A stretch of DNA of 64,000 nt, taken from Phalacrocorax aristotelis. Its lineage: Eukaryota; Chordata; Aves; Suliformes; Phalacrocoracidae. The notes under the pieces were generated by a model. That model saw only the letters and a list, made by a program, of their open reading frames with translations. It was not told the DNA's origin and did no database searches. Of the stretch, positions 26,101 through 41,100 are shown one piece after another (position 1 is the stretch's first letter; every line of letters starts with the position of its first letter). The position numbers were made by a program, and so were the translations under genes. Location of the stretch: positions 1,798,001 to 1,862,000 of the forward strand of contig NC_134288.1 in the NCBI RefSeq assembly GCF_949628215.1, read 5' to 3'.

Positions 26101-29100
26101 GCTGGGGAGTCAGGGATGGGCTGTGGACTCTCCTGCCACAGTCCTCGCTCCACCAAGCTGCAGTCTAAACTCCCAACAGCATCAGCGTCCTGGAGTGAGC
26201 AGGTCGCCCACCTTGCAGTCCAAGCTGTGCACTGTCTCCAGGGAGGTTCAGTGTGCCCATAGAGACACACAGAGCGACCAGCCCAGCAAAGCCCTCCTGA
26301 AGCTCTCAGATAATCAAGAGGAATATTGTTAGCACCTCACCAGCTCCCCACAACCCTCAGCTTTTCTTATTGTACCTGCTGTTTCCTTATGATCACAGAG
26401 CTGATACACAAGCCAGGCTGTGCTTAAGTCAGACAACAGAGCCTGCTCCAGGTACTCCTCCCAAGCAGCAGCACCAGGGGAAAACCACCACCATTACAGC
26501 CCAGCTTAAACCCAGCCACACAACAGCTTGGCTCCTGCCCCAGACATCCAGGCCACACCTCAAGTATTTCTGAAGGAGGTCAGTGGAGAAATTCATGCTT
26601 ACATTCCCCTTGTTATTGCCCTACTCATTCTCAGTTTTTGGTCCCAGTACAGCTCAGTAGGTAGAGCAGGAAGCCCTGCAGCCTGTTTGGGCATGGCTGG
26701 AGTGACATCTGGGACAAGGGGTCCAATGCCACACCTGCCAGCAGGCTGTTGCTTCTCCCACCATACAGTCAGCTGAAGACAGACACTTGTTTCCAGGATG
26801 GACAACAAGGCCTTGGGCTCTCTGCCCTCATCCCTTTCCACAAACAATGAGGCACCCACTGGACTCCCAGCCAGAAGCAAGAGCACCACAGCAATGTCAG
26901 GGAACACACCAAAGAGGCCACACGGAGGGAAGGTGGGTCTGCAGCAGAGAGCACAGAGAGGTGAGGAGCAGCAGGCTCATCTCTCCCACTGAAGCAGCTT
27001 GGGGTCATACCCTGAAACCCCACCAAGCTGCAGCTGTTCCTACCAGCAGTTATGGACTATGACCAGACCTCACTTGGAGTTGTAACCAAGCCACTTTTCC
27101 TGACCAAAACAGCTATGGGAAGTGGCTATTTCCAATTGAAATGAACAGCATCGACTCACCTGTGAGATAAGCACACAGAGGGTAAATGCCCTTACTAACA
27201 AGTACCATTCTTCCCACACAGGCACACTGGCTTCCTCTGGGAGCACTCACCACCCAGCCCACCTACATGCTTGACCCATACTCCAGCTCCCTGTTGGCAA
27301 AGCCTGTACCAGGTTTGCAGACTACATTTCAGCTATCTGGCATTTTGTTGCCGAAAGAATAGTAACTTAATTTTAAGAGAAACACCTACTTCCCTAAAGC
27401 CCCACCACAATCCAGTCAGAGAAGTTAACGCAGCTGCCTCTTCCTCACCACTGAGCAGCAAGTGCTTCAGTATTAAACAAAGACCTGTGCAAGTAAGTCT
27501 TGGCTTCCCAGCTGGAAAACAGCTTGCAAGTACTGGTCAAGCAAGCAGAGCTGTTAAAGATTTGTCACCTGTTGCTCTTGTTCAGGTTCAGTACCCACCG
27601 TGGTCACAGCACTCCTGCAGATCTCTAGGGCTATGCTGGCAGGATAGTATTTATCACCTACATATTCATCTGCTACTTGTTATTAAGAAACAAGGGACTG
27701 CCCTACACTTGCTTGACCATTGCTAAATATAGTAAGTTCCTGCATTACTGAAACAAAAGAACTGGATATATCTGCAGAAAAAGGACCTCAAACTCAAGAG
27801 AGCATCTCTCAAATGTTACAAAGAGCCCCCCCCAAATGCAAATACAGAAGCAAAGGGCTCTCCTTGAATATCAGCTGTGTGTTTTAGACTAACAGTACAG
27901 CTTTCATCCAGAAACACACCACAAAATACTCTGTACAACCACTTGTGTTCTCTGGTCACCGATGACTGAGATGCCTTTAGGGTGAACTGTGGCATTAGTT
28001 ACCAGCACTGAGCAGCTGTGCTGGGTGGACCAGGGACTGCACAGGGCAGGCAAGGGGGCAAGGGTGGCAGTGCTCCACCACTCAGGGCTGCACAGGATTT
28101 CGCAGCCACCTCTGATGAGAGACCTACTGTGGGGGGGGAGCAGAAATGTTTAACCAGTGAAGGAAAGGTTATGTAAGAAGGTTGTGATATCTTTAAAAGT
28201 GAGGAACTCTGGATTTTTCAATGTACCAGAAGTTTGAGCTTGGACATGCTACTATTTGGCATTTGTAGCAGAGAAATTATGATGAACCCTTATACACTGA
28301 AAACTATTACACTGGGAAGGCAAGGCAGCTTGCTTTTTTTTTTTTTAAAATGGCACTTACAGAAGGTCACAAATTTAAAAGAGGCATGAAGCATCATATG
28401 ACACCACCCAAGAATGCTGGGGTTTAAAAATACAGTATCTTGCACTGCTGGCCTTCTGATTTGATCATCTCCCCCTTTCAGCAGACAGCATGCTACACCA
28501 GAGTTAGCCTCACAGTAAGGACACAACAGATGCTAGAGAGAGCACCAGCCACAGACACTCCCAAACCCATCTGCAGCAGTTACTGGGGCTTCTATTTGTA
28601 TTAGGAGAGACATTGTAATTTCTCCCCACCCTCCCCAAAGTAGTTTTCAGCACAGGTTTTAAAGCAAGTTGGAACAGTGATAGGCAACTCCACCCTGCTC
28701 CACAGACACACATCCAGCAAGCTGTCCATCCGTCCTGTGGAACTCCAGGACAGGTCTCCAATCCAGCAAGCACAGGGCAGTAGCTTAAGGGACAATTCCC
28801 CTTCTCCCCCCACCCAAGATGTTAATTCATTAACAAGAATCAAGATCCCCAAAACCAACCATCCTGCCTCAACAAAGGCAGGAGAAGAGAAAAGCTATGA
28901 GCACAGTCCCAGGAGAAGCAGAACTACAGCTCTGACAGGGTGGGGGTGCCTGATCCACAGGGACAGGGCCCCTTGCCTCTCACCTGCTGGCTAGTGGTGG
29001 CGTACACATTTTTCCAGAGGGGATGGTCCACCAGGTCAGCATTCCTTTGCTCTGTACTGAGAGTCAGGTGGTGCTTATCCCCCATCAACACGCTCTAATG

Positions 29101-32100
29101 AGGGCTGATGCTTAATGAGCTTAATACATCAAGAGATGTAAAGCAGCACAGCTAAAGGGAACCCAAGCCCACGGAGCACTGGGATCTCTGCTCCTCATCC
29201 ACACTCCTGCAGTCTGCACCAAGACCAGGCTCTGAGGCCAGGGCCCTGCTCCAGGAATTCACCATGGCAGCAGCAGAGTCCCCAGTGTGCCGCAGCACCC
29301 TCCCGGGCAGCAGCACCTGCCCTGCCAGCTTGTCTTACACAGGTTGGGCAGCAACAGAGGCACCAACACGGATCTTGCCTCGGCCCCAGCAGACCCTGCT
29401 GACATAACTACACCAGCACAACCAGGGCTACAGAGCTGCCAAACCAGGCAAGTCCACTTCCCTGAGCCTACACAGGCAGGCTTGAAGACAGAGCTGCCTC
29501 CTCCCCACGACCATACGCAACCATTCCCCAGCCGAATCCTTGGCCGTGCAGCACCCCTGTGGCACAGAGCAGCAAGCAGAGCAAGCAGCAGTGGCTATCA
29601 GAGAGGTGCCAGCATAATCCTAGCCCATGGCAAGCGTGAAGAGCTCTCAGTGACAGGAGTCCAGCTTGGCTTTAAAGCCACACTTCGATATGCCATTTCT
29701 TCCTGTTTGCTTTTGTCCAGGGGATGCACAAACAGCATGTGAGCAACCCAAGTGGGGGTATCAGTGGTACCAAGGAGCCCCAGTACCAGGCTGATAGACC
29801 CAGCAGGACTTGTTGTATCACCCAGCAGCCTGTTTACTGCTCCCTCCTCACCTTTTATTCACACACGATGCTGGCTCTGACTGAGGCATCAGGCACAGGG
29901 GGACGAGGCGAGTCCCTGGCTGCAGCAGAGGGAGAGTGAGGATCCCTGGGAGGGGGCTGGCTGGGCCTGAAGCCTTTCTACGCATATAGCGACAGTCACA
30001 GGGGACCTATGCTGCTGATTTTCCTGCCTCTGGAGAAGACAGGGAAGCCCTACTGATACCATGCCTACACATCTGGGCCATGTGATAGCTAGTCCTCTCC
30101 AGGGGGTCGTCAGGAATGGGCCAAGCTCCAAACCATGCATGCCAGAGAGATAATTTCTAGACAGCAGGTATTTCCATCAGACACTGCCATCGGGACAGGC
30201 CACATGAATCTCCCTGCAGCCAGCACCAGATCTCACATCTGATAAGAGAAAGGGAGACTGGACAGACTGGAGCACATGGCACCTCACAGAGCCCACCTAG
30301 GGCACAGCCTCTCCCTCCAGCAGAGCTGCTCTGCAGCTCAGCACACCACCGCTCACAGGGCCCCAGGAGGTAGGAGGACCACTTTATGGGCCACAACTTA
30401 GTGACCGCATATCAGCCAAAAGCTCCACAGACAGTGAGATGTCCTACATGAATTCAGGCATAAATGTGAAGCAGACATGAATTAGCTAGCGCCACCAGGT
30501 CACAGGCTGCTTCCCCACCAGGGGATGTTAACCTGCTGCTGCTTTGCAAAGTGGCAAACTGCATGGACCGGGGTTAGGCATTTAGAGGAGGCACTAGTAA
30601 AAGGAATCAACTGGGAATCCTCCATTTAGCCACTACTAATAGCCACTTCTAAGTGCACTGAGGGTATTAGTGTTAATCTTCAAAGTATTTGGGAAAGCTA
30701 GTTTAATTACGCAGGTCTTATTGGTTTCTCTCCAAGCTAGCAGTTTCTAGAATATCCCACAGAAGTTTCATCAGCTGATTACACACTGCATGAAAAATCC
30801 TTGCTGTTTGCCATCACTTCACTTTATGTAATGCCACATCGCTCAGAGGATGTCACATGTAGATGCTTTTAACCTGCTCCTCTACCACTGTAGAGGTCCA
30901 GGAATCTCAACACACCTCCTCAAAGTCACACCCAGTCAAAAAACATATGGCTAGAAACCATGCAGCACCGCTTGGTAAACCAAGTCTGTTCTTGTCTATG
31001 TCAAAGCTCAACAGCTCAAACTTACTATTTCAGGATATGCTGACCACTAAAGCACAAAAATCAAGCCATTCCCAAGCATTTGTTCACATGTCAAAGCAGA
31101 CACATTGCAAGCTTTCAATGTACAGGCAATAAGCTGCATCTTGAACACAAAATAAGTGCAACAACCCAACTGCTTGCCCTCTCAGAAAGGGGATTTTGTC
31201 CATCCAGCATGGTACAAACAGCACAGTTATGCAGTACTTGCCCACATACACCCCCCCCAGCTCAGTGACCATCCTCTAAGCCCACTAGCAACCCATCTCA
31301 TTTTTTTGGTCCAGGACCTTTTTACAGTGGCAGGAATGTGAAGAGCTCCAGTACAGCAGAATCACACCTACAGCTTTTGCGCAGCCGAGCTCACTGACAC
31401 TAGTACGGTCCATGGTGCTTGGGGAACAGCAGGGAGGTTTTGCAGAATCTGCACAGTTGCTACGGCAATTTTGGCTTGGTCCCACCAACAGACAGTCGTG
31501 GAAGCAGTGTGGATGGGTTACCATTATGTTAAGTGTACCATTTAAACACTGTTCACAGAACAGCTGGCCAAGAGGGTGTGAACACACTGATGGCAGCCAG
31601 CAACTTGTCAACAGACTGTGATAACAGGAACAGGGCCGCACTGGTGTTAGCAGCGGCCGAGTTCCCCCTAGTATAAATGGGGCTCCTCGGGGTTGCTCCA
31701 TCCCCAAGAACAGAAGCAGCCAGCAATTCTCTAGCCTACTCAGAACATCTAGAAATTACCACCATTGCTGCCGAAAAACCTCAGGACAAGAAAAGAATTT
31801 CTCCATCGCTTTATTCAGCATCAAGATTGTCCTCACAGTTTTCATTTACAGTATCCTAAATTCTACCTGATCCAGGGAGGGAATCGCTGATGTCTGCTAT
31901 TCTCACTTGCTCCCAGGATGAGATTCCAGCTGTTTTAGGCAAGGACAAGCATTCAAGCAATGCCACCAGGAACAGCAGAGATGGTTTCGCCAGAACATTA
32001 TGAAAAACCCTCCCCACACCCAGATGACTAGAAATTCTTTATAAGCTAAAAACAAACCACACCCTATACCCACAGGGCCAGAAAAAGCACGTGTCAGCAG

Positions 32101-35100
32101 ACAAGACAACAATGCAACGCAGCCTCTGCACAAGGGAGACGGGGAAGGCATCAGGCTGAACGTACATCTCCCTGCGCTTATCCAGCCTATGAAAAAATCT
32201 AATGATTAGTCAAGACTCTTTCCAGTTGGACGTTTGCTGTCAGGCAGCCAGCACCCAAGATTTACATCTTCAAAGCTACAATCATCAAGAGGTTTTAATA
32301 GTTAGATTCAATTGAAGCTGGTTCCTCCCCTAAGTATGTACAAACCAAGATGTGGCAATATGATGCTAACACTGAAGAATCAAAGTCAAAATTGCTGGGA
32401 AACTTCTGTTCTCTGAGGCACAGGACAAGCTTTGCATGTTAGAGTAAAGCTATTCCATATTCTAATTCACAATTTAACATGGCATTAGTTATACGACTAA
32501 AAAACATCGCATGAACAAACACAGGAAAGGCTGTAGCAAGCTGCTCCCTCTCTTCATTAGCATTATATTTGGCAGTGGTTAGCTGTTGCACCAACCAGAA
32601 AAGGCGACGCTGCAAACCTCTTGTCTGATCTAAAGAGGCAAGGTAAGTCCTTAAGAGTCAGAGCAGGTAATTAAGCAAATATCCCAACCTTCTAATCCTT
32701 TTGGGCAGGGTAACAGACAGCTTTTGAAAGCCCAGCTGTTATCATTGCCTGGATTTCTGAATACTCCCATATGAACTAACCCATGTATAACAGCAAAGCC
32801 GAGCCGACATTCTCCTCCCACTAGCTCGGCGCACAGAGGTGCGTAGAGGAACAGTAGCATACGTCCCCAGTGACGCTGGTCACACTGTTCTCCCAGAGGC
32901 CAAGAGTCCCCAACTTTGATTTCTTAAGAATTTAAAATATCACAAGCACTTCCAGAACAATGGTCCCTTCTCCCATCCTCCCAAGGGAGGGGGTATCCAG
33001 AGTAAACCCAGCACTTTCTGGAATACTTCATTTCAGGAATCAAGCAGGCCTTTTGACAAAGGAGCCACTGTGCAGGCTCCAGCTCTGCAATGAAAGAGCA
33101 CAACAAATCGCAAGCGTGAACTGTGTCTTCTCCAAGCACATCTGAGGCTCTAATATCTGTGACCTAAAACAGCTTCAAGCCACCAACAAGGCTTCGTCTT
33201 TACAGCTCACTTTGCTTTTATTAGAGGCTCCAAAATACCAAGCTACTGGTTCACAGTCCTGAAGAGTCCCTGTAATCTTTCAAGTTGAGAGCCCAGACCA
33301 CCATTTTCCAGGCACAAATATGGGTAGCAGGAGCTCTGGATTCATGTGTGCAATACCTGTTCGCCGGCACTCATGTTCATCTGGTCCTCCAGCTTACAGA
33401 ACCTGCCATAAAGGTGCTTTGAAGATCTAAGACTATCAACAAGAAGAGGGACAGAAGGGAGAGGCTAGTGAAGAGCCCTACCACATCCATTTAACTGATT
33501 CAGTTTCCAGGCAGCAAAACTAAAGGCACTTAGTTGTAACTGTTCTCGTGCCATTTTGTCTGCCATGGCACTCTCGGGACCTACTCCTTTCTGTCCTGCT
33601 GCCTTGAATCCGGTATTTGGTACTATGACTCTCTGGCCTTCCAAGGAGGGTTAACTGTAAAACCCAGCCTCCAGCAAAAGTATTACATGTGACCGAAGCA
33701 TCCCCTACTCTCCTCTCCCTCTACTTTCAACTTAGAAGTTGTGTAGCTTGAGCTACAAAACACACACCATCCAAATCAAACTCAGAAATCCTAGGCTTGT
33801 TCTGCAGGGTATTCCAAACAGCTTCCTCCCAGGACTCCACCTGTAAACATTAAATACCAACAAGCAGATGAAAGTGAGCTTTCAGCACCGGCACTTTTGC
33901 TTTTCCTGATCTGTTGCACAACTTGAAGTGGAAGAGGTTAGTCTGACAGGACGGAAAGGAGGTTACAACCACTGATTTAGAGTGGCTTGAGGAGGGTGAT
34001 GGGAATGATCTTGAGTCAGACTGTTTTGAAGTTATTCCAGAGACAGTTTACCAGAATTGTTTTTGGAACGACACTCCTTGCTGAAGCACATCTGCCTGAC
34101 CTTCCTGAAAACGGTGTTCACTTGATCTCCCAGAGCTGGATGAACCTTCCAGGAGAAACTGCTGAAAGACACCACCCCAGCTATTCTTTAGTCCAAAGAG
34201 TTTTAAGCACATGTCACAAGCAGCCTTTCCATGGCAGCTTGTTTCAAGGCCATTCTCTGCTGCTAAAGAAGCCTATCCACAATACTGCCTTTTCCTATTC
34301 ATCTTCAGCTTTCCCTCCTAGTACGTACAACAGTTTCACAGGGCTGTCTCAGGCATCTGCACTCATAGCAGGCAGCACAAAGATCAGTGGGGTTTTTTAT
34401 GATTGCAAAGCCCCTGCTCCAAACAAGGATGGAAGCCTTTTGTCAGCGATAGAGTAACCTAAACAGTAACTAAAGTAGTGCCATGGAAAAAAATACAGGA
34501 TCTGCTGGACTTTTAGTTTGACAGAAAACATCAGTCAAGTACCAAAACTAATATAACAGCTACAGTGGGAATGGCCCTGCTTCTTGTATCAGAAGCTTAC
34601 AAGTTCAGGAAAGAAAATTTCTGGAAAGAAAATTTTTGCTAGAGGTCTTCAGAGTTGCTACCCCACCAAGCAGCTGTGCTACCAGTCCTATGGAGAACAG
34701 GATCAGAGGTTTCAGCAAGCAGGTGTTGGGACTGCTGCTAACCACATCCCTGCCCATCTCTTCCCTTTCCCCCCTGCCCAAAGTCCAAGCATTCAGGCAG
34801 CTATTACAGCACAGAGGTAAAGACAACTCTAAAGCGTACAGGCCAAGTTGCTGTTCTTCCTGCAAGGGCAGGATGGAGTGAAGAAGTTAGCTGCTTCTTG
34901 CAGATACTTCCTCACACAACCATGGATGAAATGGTTTTGGAAGGAACCAGCTCAGACTTTGCAAATAGCTCCTGGGAATAAGGAGCAGACCTGAACACTG
35001 CAAGAGGTGGCCTGACCTTGCTCCCACGCATACACCAAGGCACGTACGCTTTCACCAGCTCAGTGAAAAATCCCACCTCTACATTCCTGAGAATCCGAGC

Positions 35101-38100
35101 CCGACCAGACACTTTGAAGATTGCCCAAGGCTGGGGTTATTTCTCCACTTGGCCAGGGAACAATTTTGGGCCTAGAACAAATTACTGCATTCAAGCAGCC
35201 ACTCCTTGTCATGCCAGTTGTCCAACATCAGGGCCGGCTGTAGGATGAAATTCATATTAACAGCAGCTTACCCTTCCAAATGGTGTGCCAATCTTTCAAT
35301 GCAGTACTTTCCAGGGCAGTCACCACCTCAGCCCTTGCCACTTGCAGCTCAAAGGGATTGCTGAGAATGTAGCTACACTGGCAGCCCAGTACGGACTGAT
35401 ACCATGTCAGTTACTCAGGGGTTAGTCAAGCAAGTGCTTTCACGTTAAGTGGCCTTGCAAAACAAGAACCACCAGACAAAAATAAACTGATCATGCAGAC
35501 ACAAGCCTAGAGCAGCATTTAATTTGTGGGGCACAGTAAGTATGGGGTCAAGGAGAGCTTATGCAGCAGCAGGTCTCCAGCTATCTGCTCTGGCGGTTCG
35601 TTTGCCAAAAGAATTCTCCATCAGTTAGAGGAAAAGTATGGCAAGATACACCAGGAAACAGTGCCTCTAATAGAGGGACACAGCTGGGAGGGAGGCTGCT
35701 CTGCCCTTGCCACTTCAGTCTGAGCCACGGAACTGCACCCAAGCACAGACCTTCAGCACATATGCACTGCAGCGGTCCCAGCATCGCCTGTATGGGGACA
35801 GTGCATTTGAGTGGCTCAGGGTCACTCCTGATGTCTGTGATACCAGACTGGGAAACAAACCAATTCGATCCCTTCTACATTCTCCTCGAAAGCATTTTCA
35901 AGAAAACATTCAGGTTGTTTATGTACCAGAGCCATGCTTTCAGAGGAAGAGATACCCCACTCAAGTTTCTTGGATCTGGGCCATGCCAGAAGAATTAAGA
36001 CAGACTTACTAGATACCAAAGATGCTTCATAACCATAGTAAGCAACTAAGCACCACAGAAGTCCATCCCTCAGGAGAAGAAAGCTGCTCTGAAGCCTCAG
36101 CCAGGGTTTAGACAAAGGTTAGTGGAATGGGATGACTAACAGAGGTCTCCTCTTTACAGCTTCTGGCAGTCAGGCAGGAGAAACACTGTGAACTTTCTGT
36201 CAGCAAGAGAATGGCACAGTAGGGAGAAGTGCTGTCAAGAAGCTGAAAAAAAGAGGGTGCTGAAACTGCTCCCATTTCGGCACAGATTTACAGAGACCTA
36301 AAGTGCACATTACAGAAATCAATTCTCCTCCTCAACATACCTAAAGAAACAACTATGTTCTTAGCACTATATGACAGCAAAAGAAAAAATTCTCCTTTAT
36401 CCCCTAACAGCCTTTCAAAGGCTAAAACCAACCAGAAGCACTTTTCAAGATAAATTAATGGTCCTGTGGCAAGTGAAGACATGGGACACCACCACATAGG
36501 TGCCTTTAATTTTCAAGTGTCTGGTTTCTATTGCCTCCCAATCACACAAACCTGGTGAAGAGATGGAAGCTCTCCTGCTTGCTCCAGCTCCAACTGTGCA
36601 CTAACCCCCAAGTCAGAGGGGGCAGGTACACTCCCAGAAATGTGTGGAGCCCAGACAGCTGCTGCCTTGCAGCAACCCACACCCAGGGCTGCCTCAGGGC
36701 CTGCTCCCCAACACACTGCCTGCAGGGCGGCTGCTCCACCAAGCACCTGGGCACCCAGCTGCAGGCAGCCAGCTGCACCAGGATTATCCTTTTGCTGACT
36801 CCCAGGGAGGCAAGCCAAGAGTGGCAAGGACAGTCCTTCTTACCCAAGTGACCATTCCCCACTTGCCTGGGCTAGTGTCTTCAGCATGATCATCAGACCA
36901 AAGATTAATCCAGTTTTCAGACAGGGTTGTAAAGCTGCTCTGTTGCTATTACTGTCCCAGACATCCAGAAAACATAGGATGCCTATGAGATGGCAGCAGA
37001 CAAGCTTCATACCAACAAGCCAAAGTCCCAAGATGGTGAAAACAACTTTACATTAAAGCAGTGATAGGAAAAGTCTAACACCCTTTCAGCAACAGATTCA
37101 GTTCTATTTTTCTAGCTGGAACCAAGATGCACAGTACAACTGAGGAAACAAAATAACAGTAACAAGGTATTTTGGATACGATTTTGTAAACAGATGCGTG
37201 GCCAGTTATTTAACCATGGGAACATTAATATGAGTAGGCTCTGAGGGAGCAGCAGAGCACTCACAGGGTTATTTAACTGCAAGCTTTGAGAAGCTTGCAT
37301 CACCTCCATCAGTAAATTTCCATGAATCTGCAACATCAGCAGTTTATGCTACAAGACGCCTGGAAGACTTTGTGAAGTGTCATCTCCCTTGGGTACCACG
37401 GTACTGTTGTCTCCTACTCCAGCAACTAAGACATAACCACGAGGACAGTTAGAGAAGGTATTTCTACAGCTAACTGTTAATTAAGATAATTAACAAGAGA
37501 TCATACTCAACTGCTATAGAGCCCAGGACAAGCTGGGTTTCCTACTCCCCAAAGCAGGAATGCTTGATCCTTGGGGAAAGGGTGTAACAACAGAAGTGAA
37601 TCACCTTACACACACAGCAGGCCACCACTTTGACATAATCTATGCCAGGACAGCCTACTGATTTCAGTATGATCTGTCTACCCTGGCAGGCTTCATACCA
37701 GGGAGTCATAACTTTGAGTGCTTTAAAAAGCTGCATACAGATCACTCAGGCACCAGAAGGCAAGACATGAAAACAAGGCATTGCAGCAACATTAAAGGTA
37801 GGGTCTTCTGCACAAGTTAATGTAGCAAGTAGTGTGTATGATATCCATGGACAGAAGCCCATGATCGACACCTGTGAGATGAAACAGTGGATATAGAAGC
37901 ACAGCACAACAGATAATATTAACTCAGTCACACCGTGCTCATGCTCCCCACTGCGACGCAGCATTAAACCAGAGCCGAGGGACAGCAGCAGAGCTCAGTG
38001 CTGGCAAGAGAAAAAGCAGGGCTACAGAAGCAGGCCAGAGTCAAAGCCCTTTTCCTTTCCTTTCATCTTCACCTTACAGTGGTTCACCACTCCCCACCAC

Positions 38101-41100
38101 GCAGTGCTGAACAGCCTGCAACCCCAGTTACTGCCCGCAACCCCGTGGCCCCAGAGCCACGCCACAGCAGCGCGACATTCAGGGAGCTGGTGGGAGGAGG
38201 TCTACAGCTGCGGGATCTGAGGGTTATTAACATTCAACTAATGAAGTGGAGGACAGAAGATCCACATAATTTGTGGTTTCTCTAGGTCAGGAAACCAAGC
38301 ATGCGGCAATTTGCAGTACAAATATTAGTATTCTTTTAAATCATGTACCACCTTTTCTGAGAGCCAGGCCCACATCTAACCAAAATACAGCACACCCTCC
38401 AAAACTGCTGTCCGACAGGACACATGTCTCTGGAACAGCACAGTCTCTCCTCTCCCCCAGGACTGTTCAGTTTGAGTGACAGGGTTTGAAGTGCTCCCTG
38501 TCCAAAATTAAGGGAGAGCGTTCACATGCTGTGGCAGTGCAGAAGGAAATGCCTAGACACAACCATTTCAGGTGTTTTGAATGAACTGGTAAATTTTGCA
38601 CACCCAAGTTCTGCACCCCCAGATGTGTGCACACACACTATTTCAGGAAGTAGTCAAGAATATATTGGGAAGTTGAGTACCACCGTCCAAACTGAAGCAA
38701 CCCTTGAATTTATTGCCTTTAGGACTCCAGCCTGATCTTTGTCTTTGCTTGCTCCTGCAGTCATCTTGAAGTACGAGCATGATTTAAGTGAAACTAACGC
38801 AGTATGGATTCACACAATCACAGGAAGCCTCGCATTACCAGATTGCTACTTTTTTCATCAGGAAGTTACGTTCTAGGGTGTTCTGTCCTTCCCCTGTCCA
38901 GCTAGATTGCAGTAGTAGCCCTCCTCCATACCACATGTAACACTCTGGACACAGAAAAACAAAGCAGCATTTAAAGCTAGAGATGGGTTCCCATAAGCAA
39001 ACGATCTTGCAGTTCCCAAGTCCAGGATGTCACCAGAGAATGCCCTAGGGACTCCAATGAGAACTGCATTATGGTTTAATTCAGCAGCCCCTGCCAGAAT
39101 GAACACATTTGCCTTAGGCTTTGGTTCTTGCACATTAGATGCAAGAAGCTTCAAAATGTTAAAGTTATTTGACACTTCCTTTAGATTTCACATATGCAGT
39201 GTATGTCCTCTGTGCATTAGTATCACAAGTCATTAGTTTCTATTAGGTATGTATCTGTCATAAAAATACAGTGCAAAGAGCAATGACACGGAATAATAAT
39301 TGCTTCTGAAGTTTTAAAATTATCTGTCTGGTTGTAGTAGGTGGTAAGTCAGGCTCCTTCCTGCGATGTCCCACTGCCATGCTGAGTGTTCAGCCCCTTA
39401 AGAGAGGAGGTTGGCCTTGTTGGGTCTCTGAACCAGGGAACAAGAAGAGAAACTGAACCCAAGAGCAAAACCAGACGGCACAACCCAAAACTCTGGAGGC
39501 AGATTACAATTCAAAAAAACCAAAAGCTACAACTCAGCATAAGTTTCCCTACATTAAAACAACACAGCTGTCCCCCTTCCCATCCCTCTTCCACTTAACA
39601 CAAGTGCTGCAGACAACTCAGTGCAGCCTAACACCCTGAGCAACAAGCATTTGCTGCCTCTCAAGGCAAGGAATACAACCATGACCTCAACACACAAGCA
39701 GTTAAGCAACTGCACTCTAAGGAGCACGTGCAGAGCTAGAATCACAGCACTTGAACTTGGTCACTTCCAGTATCTTGAGAACAGTGGCCCAGCTTTTCAC
39801 ACCCTGCTACCTAATGGGCTACCAAGTACCAATTCAGATGTGTTATTAAGCATCCTGCTTTCTGGAAGTATTTACCATTACTAAAAAAATTAGAACTCCT
39901 ATTCAGAGACTCCTTACTAAGGAAATTCACTTGTTTTATCAATGAGACTTCACTAAGAAAGCTATTCATAAATCTCACCTGTAAGAGGAAAAAGGAACCC
40001 TTTCTCTTTAGTTTTTAGATACTGGAACATGCAGAAACTACACAGGGAGAACAGAGCTCCCATATCCACAAGTTCCACTGCAGAACATGCAAAGTTACCC
40101 CCTTTAGCAGATAGTGCTGTTGTGCTGGACTATTTTCTTCCTACATTTATCATTGTAGGTATCTGAAAACCCTAGAGCTGATCTGCACCACTTCAAGATG
40201 CAGGAAAACAGGAACCAAAGGACCAATGCACAGAGCTGAGAACTGCAGGCATTGCTTCCCAGCAAGAGACGCTCCACTGGCAGCCTACCAACCCTGCTCA
40301 CTGGACCTCGACATATTATCCAAGACAAACTCCCAAGTCAAAACCGCCGTAAGCAGCCACCCTCAGTCAACGACAGTGCGGAGTCTGGCATGCGTCAGCT
40401 GCGGTACAGATGAATAGACTCAGAGAACCTCGGTACGATAGTGCAACTAGAGAGCATCTACTGTCCCTTCAAACAAAAAAGGCTGTTAGTAACTTGAAGC
40501 AGCCTCTGTGCTGAGAATGGACAGAATATATGACCAGACTCGGCCCATGTCACAGCACAGGCGGAAAACCTCAAAGAAGCTGGAAAACCTCAAAGAAGCT
40601 GGAAAACCTCAAAGAAGCTGGAAAACCTCAAAGAAGCTGGAAAACCTCAAAGAAGCTGGAAAACCTCAAAGAAGCTGGAAAACCTCAAAGAAGCTGGAAA
40701 ACCTCAAAGAAGCTGGAAAACCTCAAAGAAGCTGGAAAACCTCAAAGAAGCTGGAAAACCTCAAAGAAGCTGGAAAACCTCAAAGAAGCTGGAAAACCTC
40801 AAAGAAGCTGGAAAACCTCAAAGAAGCTGGAAAACCTCAAAGAAGCTGGAAAACCTCAAAGAAGCTGGAAAACCTCAAAGAAGCTGGAAAACCTCAAAGA
40901 AGCTGGAAAACCTCAAAGAAGCTGGAAAACCTCAAAGAAGCTGGAAAACCTCAAAGAAGCTGGAAAACCTCAAAGAAGCTGGAAAACCTCAAAGAAGCTG
41001 GAAAACCTCAAAGAAGCTGGAAAACCTCAAAGAAGCTGGAAAACCTCAAAGAAGCTGGAAAACCTCAAAGAAGCTGGAAAACCTCAAAGAAGCTGGAAAA

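Noticed and set aside
26641..26715. A functional tRNA gene
   Set aside because: No T-arm or anticodon stem, and the D-arm is misplaced by two bases.
33987..34457. A 156-codon plus-strand open frame in DLGAP4 intron 1
   Set aside because: No recognisable family, domain or splice context; ordinary chance length in this much DNA.
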